Assembly: GCF_046127645.1 (NCBI RefSeq)
Contig: NZ_CP175919.1
From: Clostridium_F caseinilyticum
GTDB lineage: Bacteria; Bacillota; Clostridia; Clostridiales; Clostridiaceae
Strand: one strand, 5' to 3'
Length of the DNA: 64,000 nt
Shown piece after piece: positions 17,746-25,833 of this stretch. Numbering within the stretch: the stretch's first letter is position 1; every line of letters starts with the position of its first letter. The notes under the pieces are model-generated. The model did not search any database. It was not told the DNA's origin and worked only from the letters and a program-made list of their open reading frames with translations. The translations under genes were made by a program, and so were the position numbers.

Positions 17746-19254
17746 ATGGAAAGTAGAAGTACTATAATTATTAAGGCGCACCGGGAAGTTGCAAAAAATT
17801 TTTTACCCATAAAATTTATATTAATTAACATAGCAATTATATTTATTTATGTAAGTCATGTTAAATCGAATTTAGGAATTTTGTATATTACAATGGTAGA
17901 AGGGATAATAGTTAATAATATATTGTATGGATTTTCTAGTAGAGATATGAAAAATTTTAGAAATAGACTTAACAATGGATATAATAATAAAACAAAAATA
18001 TATAAAAATTTTATTAACAATATTATTTCACCTATAATATTATTAAAAGATGAAAAAATTTATTTTATGAATGATGAAGCTAAAAAAATTATAAAAATTA
18101 AAAAGAATATAAATTGTAATAATATAAATATATATGAATATTTAGAGGAAAAATTTTGTAAGGAGGGATTATTAAAAATAGATAATATTAAAAAGTTAAA
18201 TGAAAATTCTACTGGAGTTACATATTTAAATGAAAAAATTATTTTAAAAAATGGAGAGACATTAAAAGTGGATTTAAGATGTTTTGTTTTAAAGTTAAAT
18301 GATGAAGAACTTGTAAGTGTATCTATTAGAAATAATTCTTTAGTACAAGAAAATAAAAAATTATACGAAGAGTTAGAAAAAAGCAAGGTAAAGTATAAAG
18401 AAAGAATTAAATTTTATAAGGAAAATAAAAAATTATATGAAGAATTAGAAAACGTTAAGATAGAACATAGGGAAAGAGCTGAATTTTATGCTAATATATC
18501 CCATGATTTAAAGACTCCTATAAACATTATATATTCTGCTATTCAAGTTATGAATATGGCCTTAAATAATAAAAGAATAGATACTATTGAAAAATATATT
18601 GGAGTAATAAAGCAAAATTGTTATAGATTATTAAGGCTTGTAAATAATATTGTTAATACAAACAAAATTGAATCTGGTTGTTGTAAAATTAAGTTAAACA
18701 ATAATAATATAGTTAGTTTGGTAGAAGATATAGTTACGTCTGTTTCTACATATGTTGAAAATAATGATATGGATATAATATTTGATACAGACACAGAAGA
18801 AAAAATTATAGCTTGTGATAAAGATATGATAGAGAGAGTTGTGTTAAATCTTATATCTAACTCTGTTAAATATAAAAAGAAGGGGAAAGGAAGTATAGAA
18901 GTAACTGTACAGGATAAAGAAGATAGAGTTTTTATTTCTGTTAAAGATAATGGAATAGGAATACCTAAGAATATACAAAAGAATGTGTTTAATAGATTTG
19001 TTCAATCAAATAGAAAAGAATATGATTTAACAACTTGTAGCAGTGGTATAGGGCTTGCTTTAGTCAAATCTATAATTGATATGCATGAAGGAAATATTAA
19101 AATAAATAGTGAAGAAAATAAAGGAACAGAAATAATTTTTGAGCTTCCTTGTAAAAAAATTAATGAAAATGATAAATGTAAAGAAATATATACTAAAAAT
19201 ATAGGACAGAATGTAAAAATTGAATTCCCAGAAATATATGATAGTGTTATTTAA
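17746..19254 (+). CDS. orphan PAS-type sensor histidine kinase
   Basis: 502 residues. Two hydrophobic spans lie in the first 60 residues (NFLPIKFILINIAIIFIYV; NLGILYITMVEGIIVNNILYG), then a PAS-like domain (about 85-195), a coiled coil with an internal duplication of about 25 residues (ENKKLYEELE...ERIKFYK / ENKKLYEELE...ERAEFYA), then the H-box with phospho-acceptor His253 (ISHDLKTP), N-box (NLISNSVKY), G1 (DNGIGIP) and G2 (SGIGLAL). Autophosphorylates and passes phosphate to a response regulator, but none is encoded nearby. Clostridial orphan kinases of this layout often feed Spo0A; that link is only a suggestion. Confidence 0.9.
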   Translation: MESRSTIIIKAHREVAKNFLPIKFILINIAIIFIYVSHVKSNLGILYITMVEGIIVNNILYGFSSRDMKNFRNRLNNGYNNKTKIYKNFINNIISPIILLKDEKIYFMNDEAKKIIKIKKNINCNNINIYEYLEEKFCKEGLLKIDNIKKLNENSTGVTYLNEKIILKNGETLKVDLRCFVLKLNDEELVSVSIRNNSLVQENKKLYEELEKSKVKYKERIKFYKENKKLYEELENVKIEHRERAEFYANISHDLKTPINIIYSAIQVMNMALNNKRIDTIEKYIGVIKQNCYRLLRLVNNIVNTNKIESGCCKIKLNNNNIVSLVEDIVTSVSTYVENNDMDIIFDTDTEEKIIACDKDMIERVVLNLISNSVKYKKKGKGSIEVTVQDKEDRVFISVKDNGIGIPKNIQKNVFNRFVQSNRKEYDLTTCSSGIGLALVKSIIDMHEGNIKINSEENKGTEIIFELPCKKINENDKCKEIYTKNIGQNVKIEFPEIYDSVI

Positions 19255-19277
19255 ATGTAAGTTTAAAAAATTGCTTT

Positions 19278-19384
19278 TATCCGATGACTACCTGTTAATA
19301 CTTCTATCTTTCTTCAAAGTAAGAGTAAAGAGCAGTTACATCTCTGGATAAGGATTTCTAAGGAGTAAAACTCCTAAGAAATTT
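19278..19384 (+). repeat. structured dispersed repeat R1, copy 1
   Basis: Shares with copies at 35280 and 37341 an opening TATCC, a short hairpin around TTCAAAG, GGATA (19346-19350) complementary to the opening TATCC, and then a perfect hairpin TTTCTAAGGAGT-AAA-ACTCCTAAGAAA. Lies just after the histidine kinase gene. It lacks the 3' part of copies 2 and 3. Confidence 0.7.
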
Positions 19385-19397
19385 GTTTGTAAAGAAA

Positions 19398-19440
19398 AAG
19401 GTGCTTCGAAATTAAATATATTTTGAAACACCTTAATTTT
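19398..19440 (+). terminator. terminator-like hairpin with element-family core (C)
   Basis: AAGGTG-TTCGAAA pairs with TTTTGAAACACCTT, followed by AATTTTT. The loop region AATTAAATATATTTTGA is the same core as palindromic elements A and E. Probably ends transcripts from the histidine kinase or R1. Confidence 0.6.
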
Positions 19441-19469
19441 TAGTTTATATTATAAATTAATTTTAAAAT

Positions 19470-19589
19470 TTATTTATTTTTATTTTTATTAGTTATTTTA
19501 TTTTTCCCTTCTTCAGAAATTATAGGGGTTTGATAGTTACATTTTTTCATTCTATCTTTTTTATTGTCAGGTTGACTATCTTTAGGCAT
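19470..19589 (-). CDS. 39-residue hydrophilic small protein
   Basis: Minus-strand ATG at 19589 preceded by AAGGAGAG. Reads MPKDSQPDNKKDRMKKCN and on to a lysine/asparagine tail. Highly charged, no hydrophobic segment, one cysteine. Ribosome site and start are good, but the length is short and I do not recognise the family. Confidence 0.45.
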   Translation of the reverse strand: MPKDSQPDNKKDRMKKCNYQTPIISEEGKNKITNKNKNK

Positions 19590-19713
19590 AAAACATCTCT
19601 CCTTATTATAATTTATTAATATTTTTTTATTATATATGTGATAAAATTATTTTTTACATAAAAGCTATTTTATATTACTTAAAATATAAAGAATTTGTAC
19701 GAAAAAGTATATA

Positions 19714-19763
19714 AACCAATATAACATATCCTTGAAGGGAATGAATAAAGTTATTGGTTTTTT
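19714..19763 (+). promoter_or_regulatory. hairpin that overlaps the ribosome site region of a small ORF
   Basis: AACCAATA-AAC pairs with GTTATTGGTT and runs into TTTTTT, directly before the TAGGAGG of the 32-residue ORF at 19776. It has the form of a terminator, so it may be an attenuator for that ORF. Confidence 0.4.
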
Positions 19764-19775
19764 AGGAGGATAAAA

Positions 19776-19874
19776 ATGGTGAAAAAGAGCAACAGATTTA
19801 ATATTATATTTTTAGGTATGAGTTTAATTATAATGTTTTTTACTATATTAAAAGTATATATAAATATAAAGTGA
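19776..19874 (+). CDS. 32-residue single-span membrane peptide
   Basis: ATG 19776 with TAGGAGG eight to nine bases upstream; ends TGA 19872-19874. Sequence is a basic N-terminus (MVKKSNRFN) followed by one hydrophobic span (IIFLGMSLIIMFFTIL) and a short tail. A terminator hairpin follows (19898-19921). Too short to place in a family; membrane location is inferred from hydrophobicity. Confidence 0.5.
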   Translation: MVKKSNRFNIIFLGMSLIIMFFTILKVYINIK

Positions 19875-19897
19875 AATTGTAAATTAAAAAAATTTCT

Positions 19898-19925
19898 AAA
19901 GATAAAATTTATTTTATCTTTAAGA
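19898..19925 (+). terminator. hairpin after small membrane ORF
   Basis: AAAGATAAAATTTATTTTATCTTT forms a near-perfect stem; the flanking sequence is A/T rich. Confidence 0.55.
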
Positions 19926-20138
19926 AAGAATTTTTAATGTTAAAATATAAACATGAAATAATAAAAGTACATTAATATTTAAATAAATACTAAGGAAAAT
20001 GGGATTTAATTAAACTAAATGATGTTATTTTTATAACAAATTTGTTTTTATATTTTAAAATTTGTGGTAATATATATTTATGGAATATTTATTTAAAGGT
20101 TTACAGTAAAGGACAGTATAAATTTAGAGGTGAATTAT

Positions 20139-20906
20139 ATGAAAAAAGATTTTGCAATAGCTTTTATAGGAAATAATATTTTTTATCATTTAGGTGTAAT
20201 TAAAGCTATAGAGGAATATAATATATTTAATAAATTTAAAGCAGTATCAGGAACTGGATTGGGATCATTAAGTGCTATAATGTTTGCAAAAAAAGATTAT
20301 AATTCATTTAAAGATTTATGTATTTTAATTAATGATATAAAAAGAATACATATTAAAGAAGATGAAATTTACAAAATTTTGAATATGCATGCTATAAATA
20401 AGCATTTAAATGAAAAAATAAATATTTGGAGTCAAAAGATTTCACAAGAAGGTATGATAAGTTGTAGTGATATGATAAAAGTTTTAAATAATAAATATAT
20501 AAATATAGATGACAATTGTTTTAAAATGGATTGCTATTTAGGGTGTTATGAATTACCTTTTATGAGAAAATCAGTGTTTAAATTAAATAATTGTGATTGT
20601 AATTATTTGGATAAAATTATATTGAATTCAATAGCAGAGCCTAATATATTTACTAGTAAAGTAAAGAGTAGATCTTTAATTCCAGGAGATATAAATTGTG
20701 AATTATCTATGGAAATATTAAAAGATAATAATTACAATAATATATTAATAATTGACTCGGATAATATGAAAATAGGATACAAATATGAAGGCATAAAAAA
20801 GAATATAAATAATAATGTTAATAAGTATGAATCAGAAAAATATATAGAAAAAGCATATAAAGACACAATAAATATTATAAAAAATAATTTGAAAAATATA
20901 GCTTAA
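20139..20906 (+). CDS. patatin-like protein with degenerate active site
   Basis: 255 residues from ATG 20139 (AGAGGTG upstream; GTG 20130 overlaps the ribosome site). The N-terminus follows the patatin phospholipase fold: FAIAFIGNN-FYHLGVIKAIEE corresponds to the glycine-rich oxyanion loop and first helix, and VSGTGLGSLSAIMFA to the nucleophile elbow. The G-x-S-x-G nucleophile is GTGLG here, with Gly40 where serine should be. The oxyanion loop has lost its glycine run, and no DG[GA] aspartate motif is clear (PGDINCE near Asp184 is the nearest). It is thus a probable pseudo-enzyme, kept as an intact ORF. Confidence 0.75.
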   Translation: MKKDFAIAFIGNNIFYHLGVIKAIEEYNIFNKFKAVSGTGLGSLSAIMFAKKDYNSFKDLCILINDIKRIHIKEDEIYKILNMHAINKHLNEKINIWSQKISQEGMISCSDMIKVLNNKYINIDDNCFKMDCYLGCYELPFMRKSVFKLNNCDCNYLDKIILNSIAEPNIFTSKVKSRSLIPGDINCELSMEILKDNNYNNILIIDSDNMKIGYKYEGIKKNINNNVNKYESEKYIEKAYKDTINIIKNNLKNIA

Positions 20907-20936
20907 TAGTTTAAAGGAAAATTTCATAAATATAAG

Positions 20937-20979
20937 AAAAGTTGCTATGATTATTAAAGTATCTTAGTAGCTTTTTTTT
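20937..20979 (+). terminator. intrinsic terminator after patatin-like gene
   Basis: AAAGTTGCTATGA pairs (with G-U pairs) with TCTTAGTAGCTTT, followed by a run of eight T. Confidence 0.8.
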
Positions 20980-21086
20980 ATAGAATATTAACCAAAATAT
21001 AAATGTAACATAAGAATAAATTAAGGGAGTTTTATTATATTTAAAATAAAAATATTCTTAAATTATAGAATATAAGATTTTTGTGT

Positions 21087-21092
21087 TATAAT
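21087..21092 (+). promoter_or_regulatory. extended -10 promoter of mgtE leader
   Basis: TATAAT preceded by TG one base upstream (TGTTATAAT). The -35 region is weak. Transcription would begin near 21099, giving a leader of about 310 nt. Confidence 0.5.
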
Positions 21093-21137
21093 GTATGAGT
21101 TAAAGAAATAAGTGTTAAGCGAATAATATTTTGATAA

Positions 21138-21231
21138 GAAAGGTTGGTGGTAGTTGTGGAATCTGGACCTTATGAACCCAAATCGGAATTTAATACAATA
21201 AATAGCAAGTACCACAGTTACAAAGCCTTTC
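21138..21231 (+). promoter_or_regulatory. structured RNA leader of mgtE (no recognised riboswitch class)
   Basis: Outer stem GAAAGG (21138-21143) with CCTTTC (21226-21231); second stem GTAGTTGTGG (21150-21159) with CCACAGTTAC (21212-21221), ten pairs including two G-U. The enclosed region has GGAATCTGGACC and GAACCCAAATCGG. It does not show the conserved blocks of the M-box magnesium riboswitch. It sits in the leader of a magnesium transporter gene, so control by magnesium is the first hypothesis. Confidence 0.5.
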
Positions 21232-21381
21232 TATTTAGTTTAGGCCTAAATTTCATAAGCAAACTATAAATTCATGTATAAATATTATATTTATATTTGA
21301 AAATTTGATTTAGTTATATATTGTTTATTAATGAAAACTGTGCTCTAAAAACTAAAATTAATTTAATATAAAAGGTTTTGT

Positions 21382-21408
21382 TTGTGGTGTCTAAAGGAGG
21401 AACCACAA
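21382..21408 (+). promoter_or_regulatory. hairpin presenting the mgtE ribosome site
   Basis: TTGTGGT (21382-21388) pairs with ACCACAA (21402-21408), placing AAAGGAGG in the 13-base loop and the A of the start codon in the stem. TTGTGG also occurs in the left arm of the upstream leader stem (21154-21159), so CCACAA could switch partners. Confidence 0.45.
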
Positions 21409-22742
21409 TGGAAAAAATACTAGAACTTATAAACGGAAAAAAATATTCAGAAGCTAGAGAAGAACTTTTGAAACTAAATAGTGTAGATATAGCTACTTTA
21501 TTAGAAGAAGTAGATAATAAAAAAAATATGTTAGTTTTGTTTAGATTATTACCTAAAGATATAGAAATAGATGTATTTTCCTATATGTCCAATGATATGC
21601 AACAATATATAATACAATCTATAACCCATGAGGAAATGACTACTATAATAGATCAATTATATTTTGATGATGTTATTGATTTATTAGAAGAAATGCCTGC
21701 TAATATAGTTAAAAAGATTTTACTAAATACAGATGAGAAAAAAAGAAAGCTTATAAACCAGTTCTTAAAATATGAAGAAGATTCAGCTGGAAGTATAATG
21801 ACTATAGAGTTTGTAGACTTGAAAAAGGAAATGACTGTAGAACAGGCTATAGAACGTATAAGAAAAATAGGTGTAGATAAGCAAACTATAAATACTTGTT
21901 ATGTTATTGATAAAAATAGAAAACTAGAAGGAATTATTTCTATAAGAAGACTTATATTGAGCAATAAAGATGTATTAATAAAAGATATTATGAAGGAAAA
22001 CTATGTTTCTATAAATACTTTTGATGATCAAGAATATGTTGCTAGTCAATTTAAAAAATATGATTTAGTTTCTATGCCAGTAGTTGATAAGGAACATAGA
22101 TTAGTTGGAATCATAACTATAGATGATATAGTTGATATAATAGATCAAGAAAATACAGAGGATTTTCATAAGATGGCAGCTATGGAGCCTTCAGAAGAAG
22201 AATACCTAAAAACAGGGGTTTTTGAGTTAGCAAAACATAGAATACTTTGGCTTTTAGTACTTATGATATCAGCCACATTTACAGGAAATATTATTAGAAA
22301 ATCGCAAGATGTTCTTCAATCTGTAGTTATACTTGCATCCTTCATACCAATGTTAATGGATACTGGTGGAAACTCAGGCTCACAATCTTCGACTTTAGTT
22401 ATAAGAGGTTTAGCGTTGGGCGAAATAAAGCTTAAAGATATATTTAAAGTTATGTGGAAAGAGTTTAGGGTGAGCATAGTTGTAGGTATAGCTTTATCAG
22501 TAGTCAATTTTTTAAGAGTATACTTTATAGAAAAAGTAAGTTTTATGGTGTCTATGACAGTATGCATAAGCTTATTCTTCACAGTAGTATTGGCAAAAGT
22601 TGTAGGTGGAATATTACCTATAGTTGCTAAAAAATTAAAGCTAGACCCAGCTATAATGGCTAGTCCATTAATTACAACTATAGTAGATGCAGTGGCGCTT
22701 TTAATTTATTTTGGTACAGCTCAAATGTTGCTCGGAATATAA
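21408..22742 (+). CDS. mgtE: magnesium transporter MgtE
   Basis: 444 residues from ATG 21408 with AAAGGAGG seven bases upstream; an earlier TTG (21378) has no ribosome site. Mg2+-gated channel in the cytoplasmic membrane. Domains in order: MgtE N superhelical domain (about 1-125), CBS pair (about 130-250, with SIRRLILSN and VSMPVVDKEHRLVGIITIDDIVDII), plug helix, and a C-terminal membrane domain of five spans carrying the DTGGNSGSQSSTL pore motif. The CBS/N domains sense cytosolic Mg2+ and close the pore. A structured leader and a ribosome-site hairpin precede it. Confidence 0.95.
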   Translation: MEKILELINGKKYSEAREELLKLNSVDIATLLEEVDNKKNMLVLFRLLPKDIEIDVFSYMSNDMQQYIIQSITHEEMTTIIDQLYFDDVIDLLEEMPANIVKKILLNTDEKKRKLINQFLKYEEDSAGSIMTIEFVDLKKEMTVEQAIERIRKIGVDKQTINTCYVIDKNRKLEGIISIRRLILSNKDVLIKDIMKENYVSINTFDDQEYVASQFKKYDLVSMPVVDKEHRLVGIITIDDIVDIIDQENTEDFHKMAAMEPSEEEYLKTGVFELAKHRILWLLVLMISATFTGNIIRKSQDVLQSVVILASFIPMLMDTGGNSGSQSSTLVIRGLALGEIKLKDIFKVMWKEFRVSIVVGIALSVVNFLRVYFIEKVSFMVSMTVCISLFFTVVLAKVVGGILPIVAKKLKLDPAIMASPLITTIVDAVALLIYFGTAQMLLGI

Positions 22743-22855
22743 TGCTATAAATTAATAATTCTATAGGAAATTTAGTAGCAGAATCTTTAATAAAAAAATA
22801 TATATAGTGGAACAGTACCTACTGGAGAATATATATTTAATTATATAAATATTAT

Positions 22856-22904
22856 AAATAGACATATGTATGTTTAATTTTTTAAATATACATATGTCTA
22901 TTTA
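22856..22904. terminator. palindromic terminator after mgtE
   Basis: AAATAGACATATGTATGTTTA pairs with TAAATATACATATGTCTATTT with one mismatch; the T-run is weak but the stem is long. Confidence 0.6.
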
Positions 22905-23163
22905 AATTTATATTTGAAAATAAATTATAAAGTTTATAATTTATATAAAAATTATATAAATTTTTATATATAAAATAATATAATATTTTTAAATTTATTA
23001 ATAAAGATATTAATTTAAATCAATGAGGGATTAGTTAAGTGAATTGGCCTTTGTAGCATTATATAATTTTATTATTTAAAAATAATTTTATATAATATAG
23101 TATACAAAATTATAATATATTATGGAATTATAAAATTTTATAAATAATTATAAAATCTTATCG
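22905..23163. other. A+T-rich spacer before T-box promoter
   Basis: About 260 bp of nearly pure A/T tracts with no ORF. No repeat shared with other parts of the window. Confidence 0.4.
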
Positions 23164-23192
23164 TTGACAGTTTATAAAATTGAATTTATAAT
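23164..23192 (+). promoter_or_regulatory. sigma-A promoter of the serine operon
   Basis: Consensus TTGACA (23164-23169), 17 bp, consensus TATAAT (23187-23192). Start of transcription near 23199, exactly where the T-box leader begins. Confidence 0.9.
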
Positions 23193-23198
23193 AGAACA

Positions 23199-23456
23199 AA
23201 ATGAAGGTTGAACACATTAAAAAATTCATATTAGCCTATGATGAGAATAGTAGCTTAAATATAAGTTAAAGAGAGTCAGTGGTTGGTGAAAACTGATACT
23301 GTGTATTTTGGCGAATCCACCTCGGAGGTAATTGCGATGAGCAATACGGTTAAAACCGTTATATTTTTGAGAGAATCATATAATTTTTTATATGGTTAAT
23401 AAGGGTGGCAACGCGAGTCAATCGTCCCTACGAAGGGATGATTGGCTCTTTTTGTA
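23199..23456 (+). ncRNA. T-box leader, serine-specific
   Basis: A tRNA-sensing leader RNA that permits read-through when its tRNA is uncharged. Stem I carries AGTAG and the GAGAGTCAGTGG terminal part; the specifier region GCGAA-TCC-ACCTC puts the serine codon UCC at 23316-23318. The T-box sequence is AGGGTGGCAACGCG (about 23402-23415). Its UGGC is complementary to GCCA, the 3' end of tRNA-Ser, whose discriminator base is G. A terminator follows: GAGTCAATCGTCCC, loop, GGGATGATTGGCTC and five T (about 23415-23454). Downstream genes make serine, which agrees with the reading. Confidence 0.93.
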
Positions 23457-23460
23457 TTAT

Positions 23461-23792
23461 AAAAACAGAGTATATACTGAGATTAAAAGAAATTATACCT
23501 TCATCATATAAGTTAATATAATTATATTTATACAATAAAAATTAAATATAAATCAATAATTAATTGATTAAATAAAGAGTGAAAAATAGGATTCCTATAT
23601 ATTTTTATGAAGATTTTACTTTAGTAATTTATAATATTAAAGTAAAATTTGATAAAAATAGATTCGTCAAATTAGAGTATATTAGTAAATAAACACTTTG
23701 CTAGTAAAATATATAAAAAATATAAATTCATAGTTCAGAATATTGAAAAAACAATCAAGATTATAGTGAAAATTAAGAGGAGGATATTTATT
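23461..23792. other. spacer between T-box terminator and first serine gene
   Basis: About 330 bp of A+T-rich sequence. No ORF, hairpin or second promoter that I can support; it would be transcribed as part of the read-through mRNA. Confidence 0.4.
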
Positions 23793-24866
23793 ATGAATAA
23801 AAGATTATTTATTCCAGGACCAGTAGAAGTAGAGAAGGATGTATTAGAAAAAATGAGTACGGCTATGATAGGGCATAGAAGCAAAGAAGCATCAGTTCTT
23901 CAGAAAAATATTAGTGATAAATTAAGAAGAGTTTTTAACACAAAAGAGGAAATTTTACTATCAACATCTTCTGGTAGTGGTCTTATGGAAGGTGCTATAA
24001 GATGTACAACAGTTAAGAGAGCAGCAGTATTTGCTATAGGAGCCTTTGGTAAGAGATGGTATGACATGGCTGTAGCAAACAATGTACCAGCAGATTTATA
24101 TGAGGTGACATGGGGTGAAGCTGTAAAATTAGAGTTAGTAGAAGAAGTTCTATCTACAGGAAAATATGATTCTATTTTTATAACTCATAATGAAACATCT
24201 ACAGGGATTATGAATCCAGTAGAAGAAATAAGCAAGGTTATAAAAAAATATCCAGAAGTAATATGGTCATTGGATTGTGTTAGTTCTATGGGCGGAACAA
24301 AAATAGATGTAGATAAACTAGGAGTTGATATATGTATAACTTCTACTCAAAAAGCATTAGCATTACCACCAGGAATGGCTATATGCTCATTTTCTCAAAG
24401 AGCTGTAGAGAGAGCAGAAAAAGTTACTAATAGAGGGTACTATTTAGATTTACTTTCTCTTTATAAATATATACAAAAGAAGAACTATCAATATCCATCA
24501 ACACCTTCTTTATCTCATATGTTTGCAATGGACTATAGATTAGATAAAATTTTAGAAGAAGGCCTTGAAAAAAGATATGAAAGGCATATAGAAATGGCAG
24601 AGTATGTAAGAGCATGGGCTAGAAAATACTTTAAAATTTATGGAGATGAAAAGTATTTATCAAATACCTTAACTAATATAGAAAATACAAGAAATATAGA
24701 TATTAAAAAATTAAATGAAGAGTTAGGAAAAAGAGGTTTCCAAATATCTAATGGATATGGAAAATTAAAAGATAAGGGCTTTAGAATAGCACACATGGGA
24801 CAATGCACTTTAAAAGATATAAAAGAATTATTAGAAAATATAAACGATATTCTAAATTTAAAATAA
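23793..24866 (+). CDS. class V aminotransferase, probable phosphoserine aminotransferase role
   Basis: 357 residues from ATG 23793 with AAGAGGAGGA upstream. PLP enzyme of the serine-pyruvate / alanine-glyoxylate aminotransferase branch: RLFIPGPVEVE start, SSGSGLMEGAI phosphate-binding segment, SLDCVSSMGGTKIDVDKLGVD and the PLP-lysine motif STQKALALPPG, with a C-terminal arginine region. In clostridia lacking a typical SerC this family is thought to convert 3-phosphohydroxypyruvate to phosphoserine. That role is supported here by the serine T-box upstream and serA directly downstream, but is not proved by sequence. Confidence 0.88.
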   Translation: MNKRLFIPGPVEVEKDVLEKMSTAMIGHRSKEASVLQKNISDKLRRVFNTKEEILLSTSSGSGLMEGAIRCTTVKRAAVFAIGAFGKRWYDMAVANNVPADLYEVTWGEAVKLELVEEVLSTGKYDSIFITHNETSTGIMNPVEEISKVIKKYPEVIWSLDCVSSMGGTKIDVDKLGVDICITSTQKALALPPGMAICSFSQRAVERAEKVTNRGYYLDLLSLYKYIQKKNYQYPSTPSLSHMFAMDYRLDKILEEGLEKRYERHIEMAEYVRAWARKYFKIYGDEKYLSNTLTNIENTRNIDIKKLNEELGKRGFQISNGYGKLKDKGFRIAHMGQCTLKDIKELLENINDILNLK

Positions 24867-24888
24867 CTTATTTGAAAGGATGAAATTT

Positions 24889-25833
24889 ATGATAAAAATA
24901 TTAGTTTCTGATGGAATGGAGCAGAATGCTTTAAATAAATTAAAGGCACAAGGATTTGTAGTATTAGATAAACATTTTGAAAAAGAGGAGCTTAAAGAAA
25001 AAATAAAAGATTTTGATGCTATTATAATAAGATCAGCTACTAAAGTAGATAAGGAAATAATAGATGCAGGAATGAAAGGCAATCTAAAATTGGTTGTAAG
25101 AGCGGGTGTTGGACTTGATAATGTAGATTTAGAATATGCTAAAGAAAAAGGTGTTACTGTTTTTAATACACCTAAAGCTAGTAGCGTATCTGTAGCAGAA
25201 TTAACTATAGGACACATGTTTTGCATAAGTAGATTTATAAATACAGCAAATGTAACTATGCTTCAAGGAAAGTGGGAAAAGAAAAAATATAAAGGAACAG
25301 AGATATATGGAAAGACATTAGGCTTAATAGGATTTGGAAGGATAGCTAGAGAGGTAGCTAAAAGAGCTAATGCTTTAGGTATGAATGTGATTTATTATGA
25401 TATAGCAGGCAAGTGTGAAGAATACAGAGAATTTAAATGCTGTACTTTAGATTATTTATTAAATAACTCAGATTTTATATCTGTTCATATACCTTTTGAT
25501 AAAGATAGAGGAGCTTTATTAAAAGAAGAAGAATTTAATAAGATGAAAGATGGAGTATATATAATAAATTGTGCTAGAGGTGGAGTAATAGAAGAAGAAG
25601 TTCTTTTAAACGCGCTTAATGATGGAAAAGTAACAGCAGCAGCTCTAGATGTATTTGAAAATGAGCCAAAACCTAAAAAAGAACTTATAGATCATGAAAG
25701 AGTAAGTGTAACACCTCATATAGGAGCATCTACTAAAGAAGCACAAATGAGAATAGGAGAAGAAATAGTAGATATATTAGATAATTTTTTTAATATAGGA
25801 GGAGAAACACATGACCATATTAAAGTCATTTAA
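24889..25833 (+). CDS. serA: D-3-phosphoglycerate dehydrogenase
   Basis: 314 residues from ATG 24889 (GAAAGGA eight bases upstream; the ATG at 24880 overlaps it). First step of serine synthesis: 3-phosphoglycerate to 3-phosphohydroxypyruvate with NAD+. D-2-hydroxyacid dehydrogenase fold: AVIIRSATKVD substrate loop, VVRAGVGLDNVD, Rossmann GLIGFGRIAREV, catalytic Arg in NCARGGVIEE, and His in TPHIGASTKEAQ. It is the short form without the C-terminal ACT domain, so direct serine feedback through ACT is not expected; control is by the T-box. Overlaps the next gene by 23 bp. Confidence 0.93.
   Translation: MIKILVSDGMEQNALNKLKAQGFVVLDKHFEKEELKEKIKDFDAIIIRSATKVDKEIIDAGMKGNLKLVVRAGVGLDNVDLEYAKEKGVTVFNTPKASSVSVAELTIGHMFCISRFINTANVTMLQGKWEKKKYKGTEIYGKTLGLIGFGRIAREVAKRANALGMNVIYYDIAGKCEEYREFKCCTLDYLLNNSDFISVHIPFDKDRGALLKEEEFNKMKDGVYIINCARGGVIEEEVLLNALNDGKVTAAALDVFENEPKPKKELIDHERVSVTPHIGASTKEAQMRIGEEIVDILDNFFNIGGETHDHIKVI

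Noticed and set aside
21138..21231. M-box (magnesium) riboswitch upstream of mgtE
   Set aside because: Position and downstream gene fit, but none of the conserved M-box sequence blocks are present, so I call it only an unclassified structured leader.
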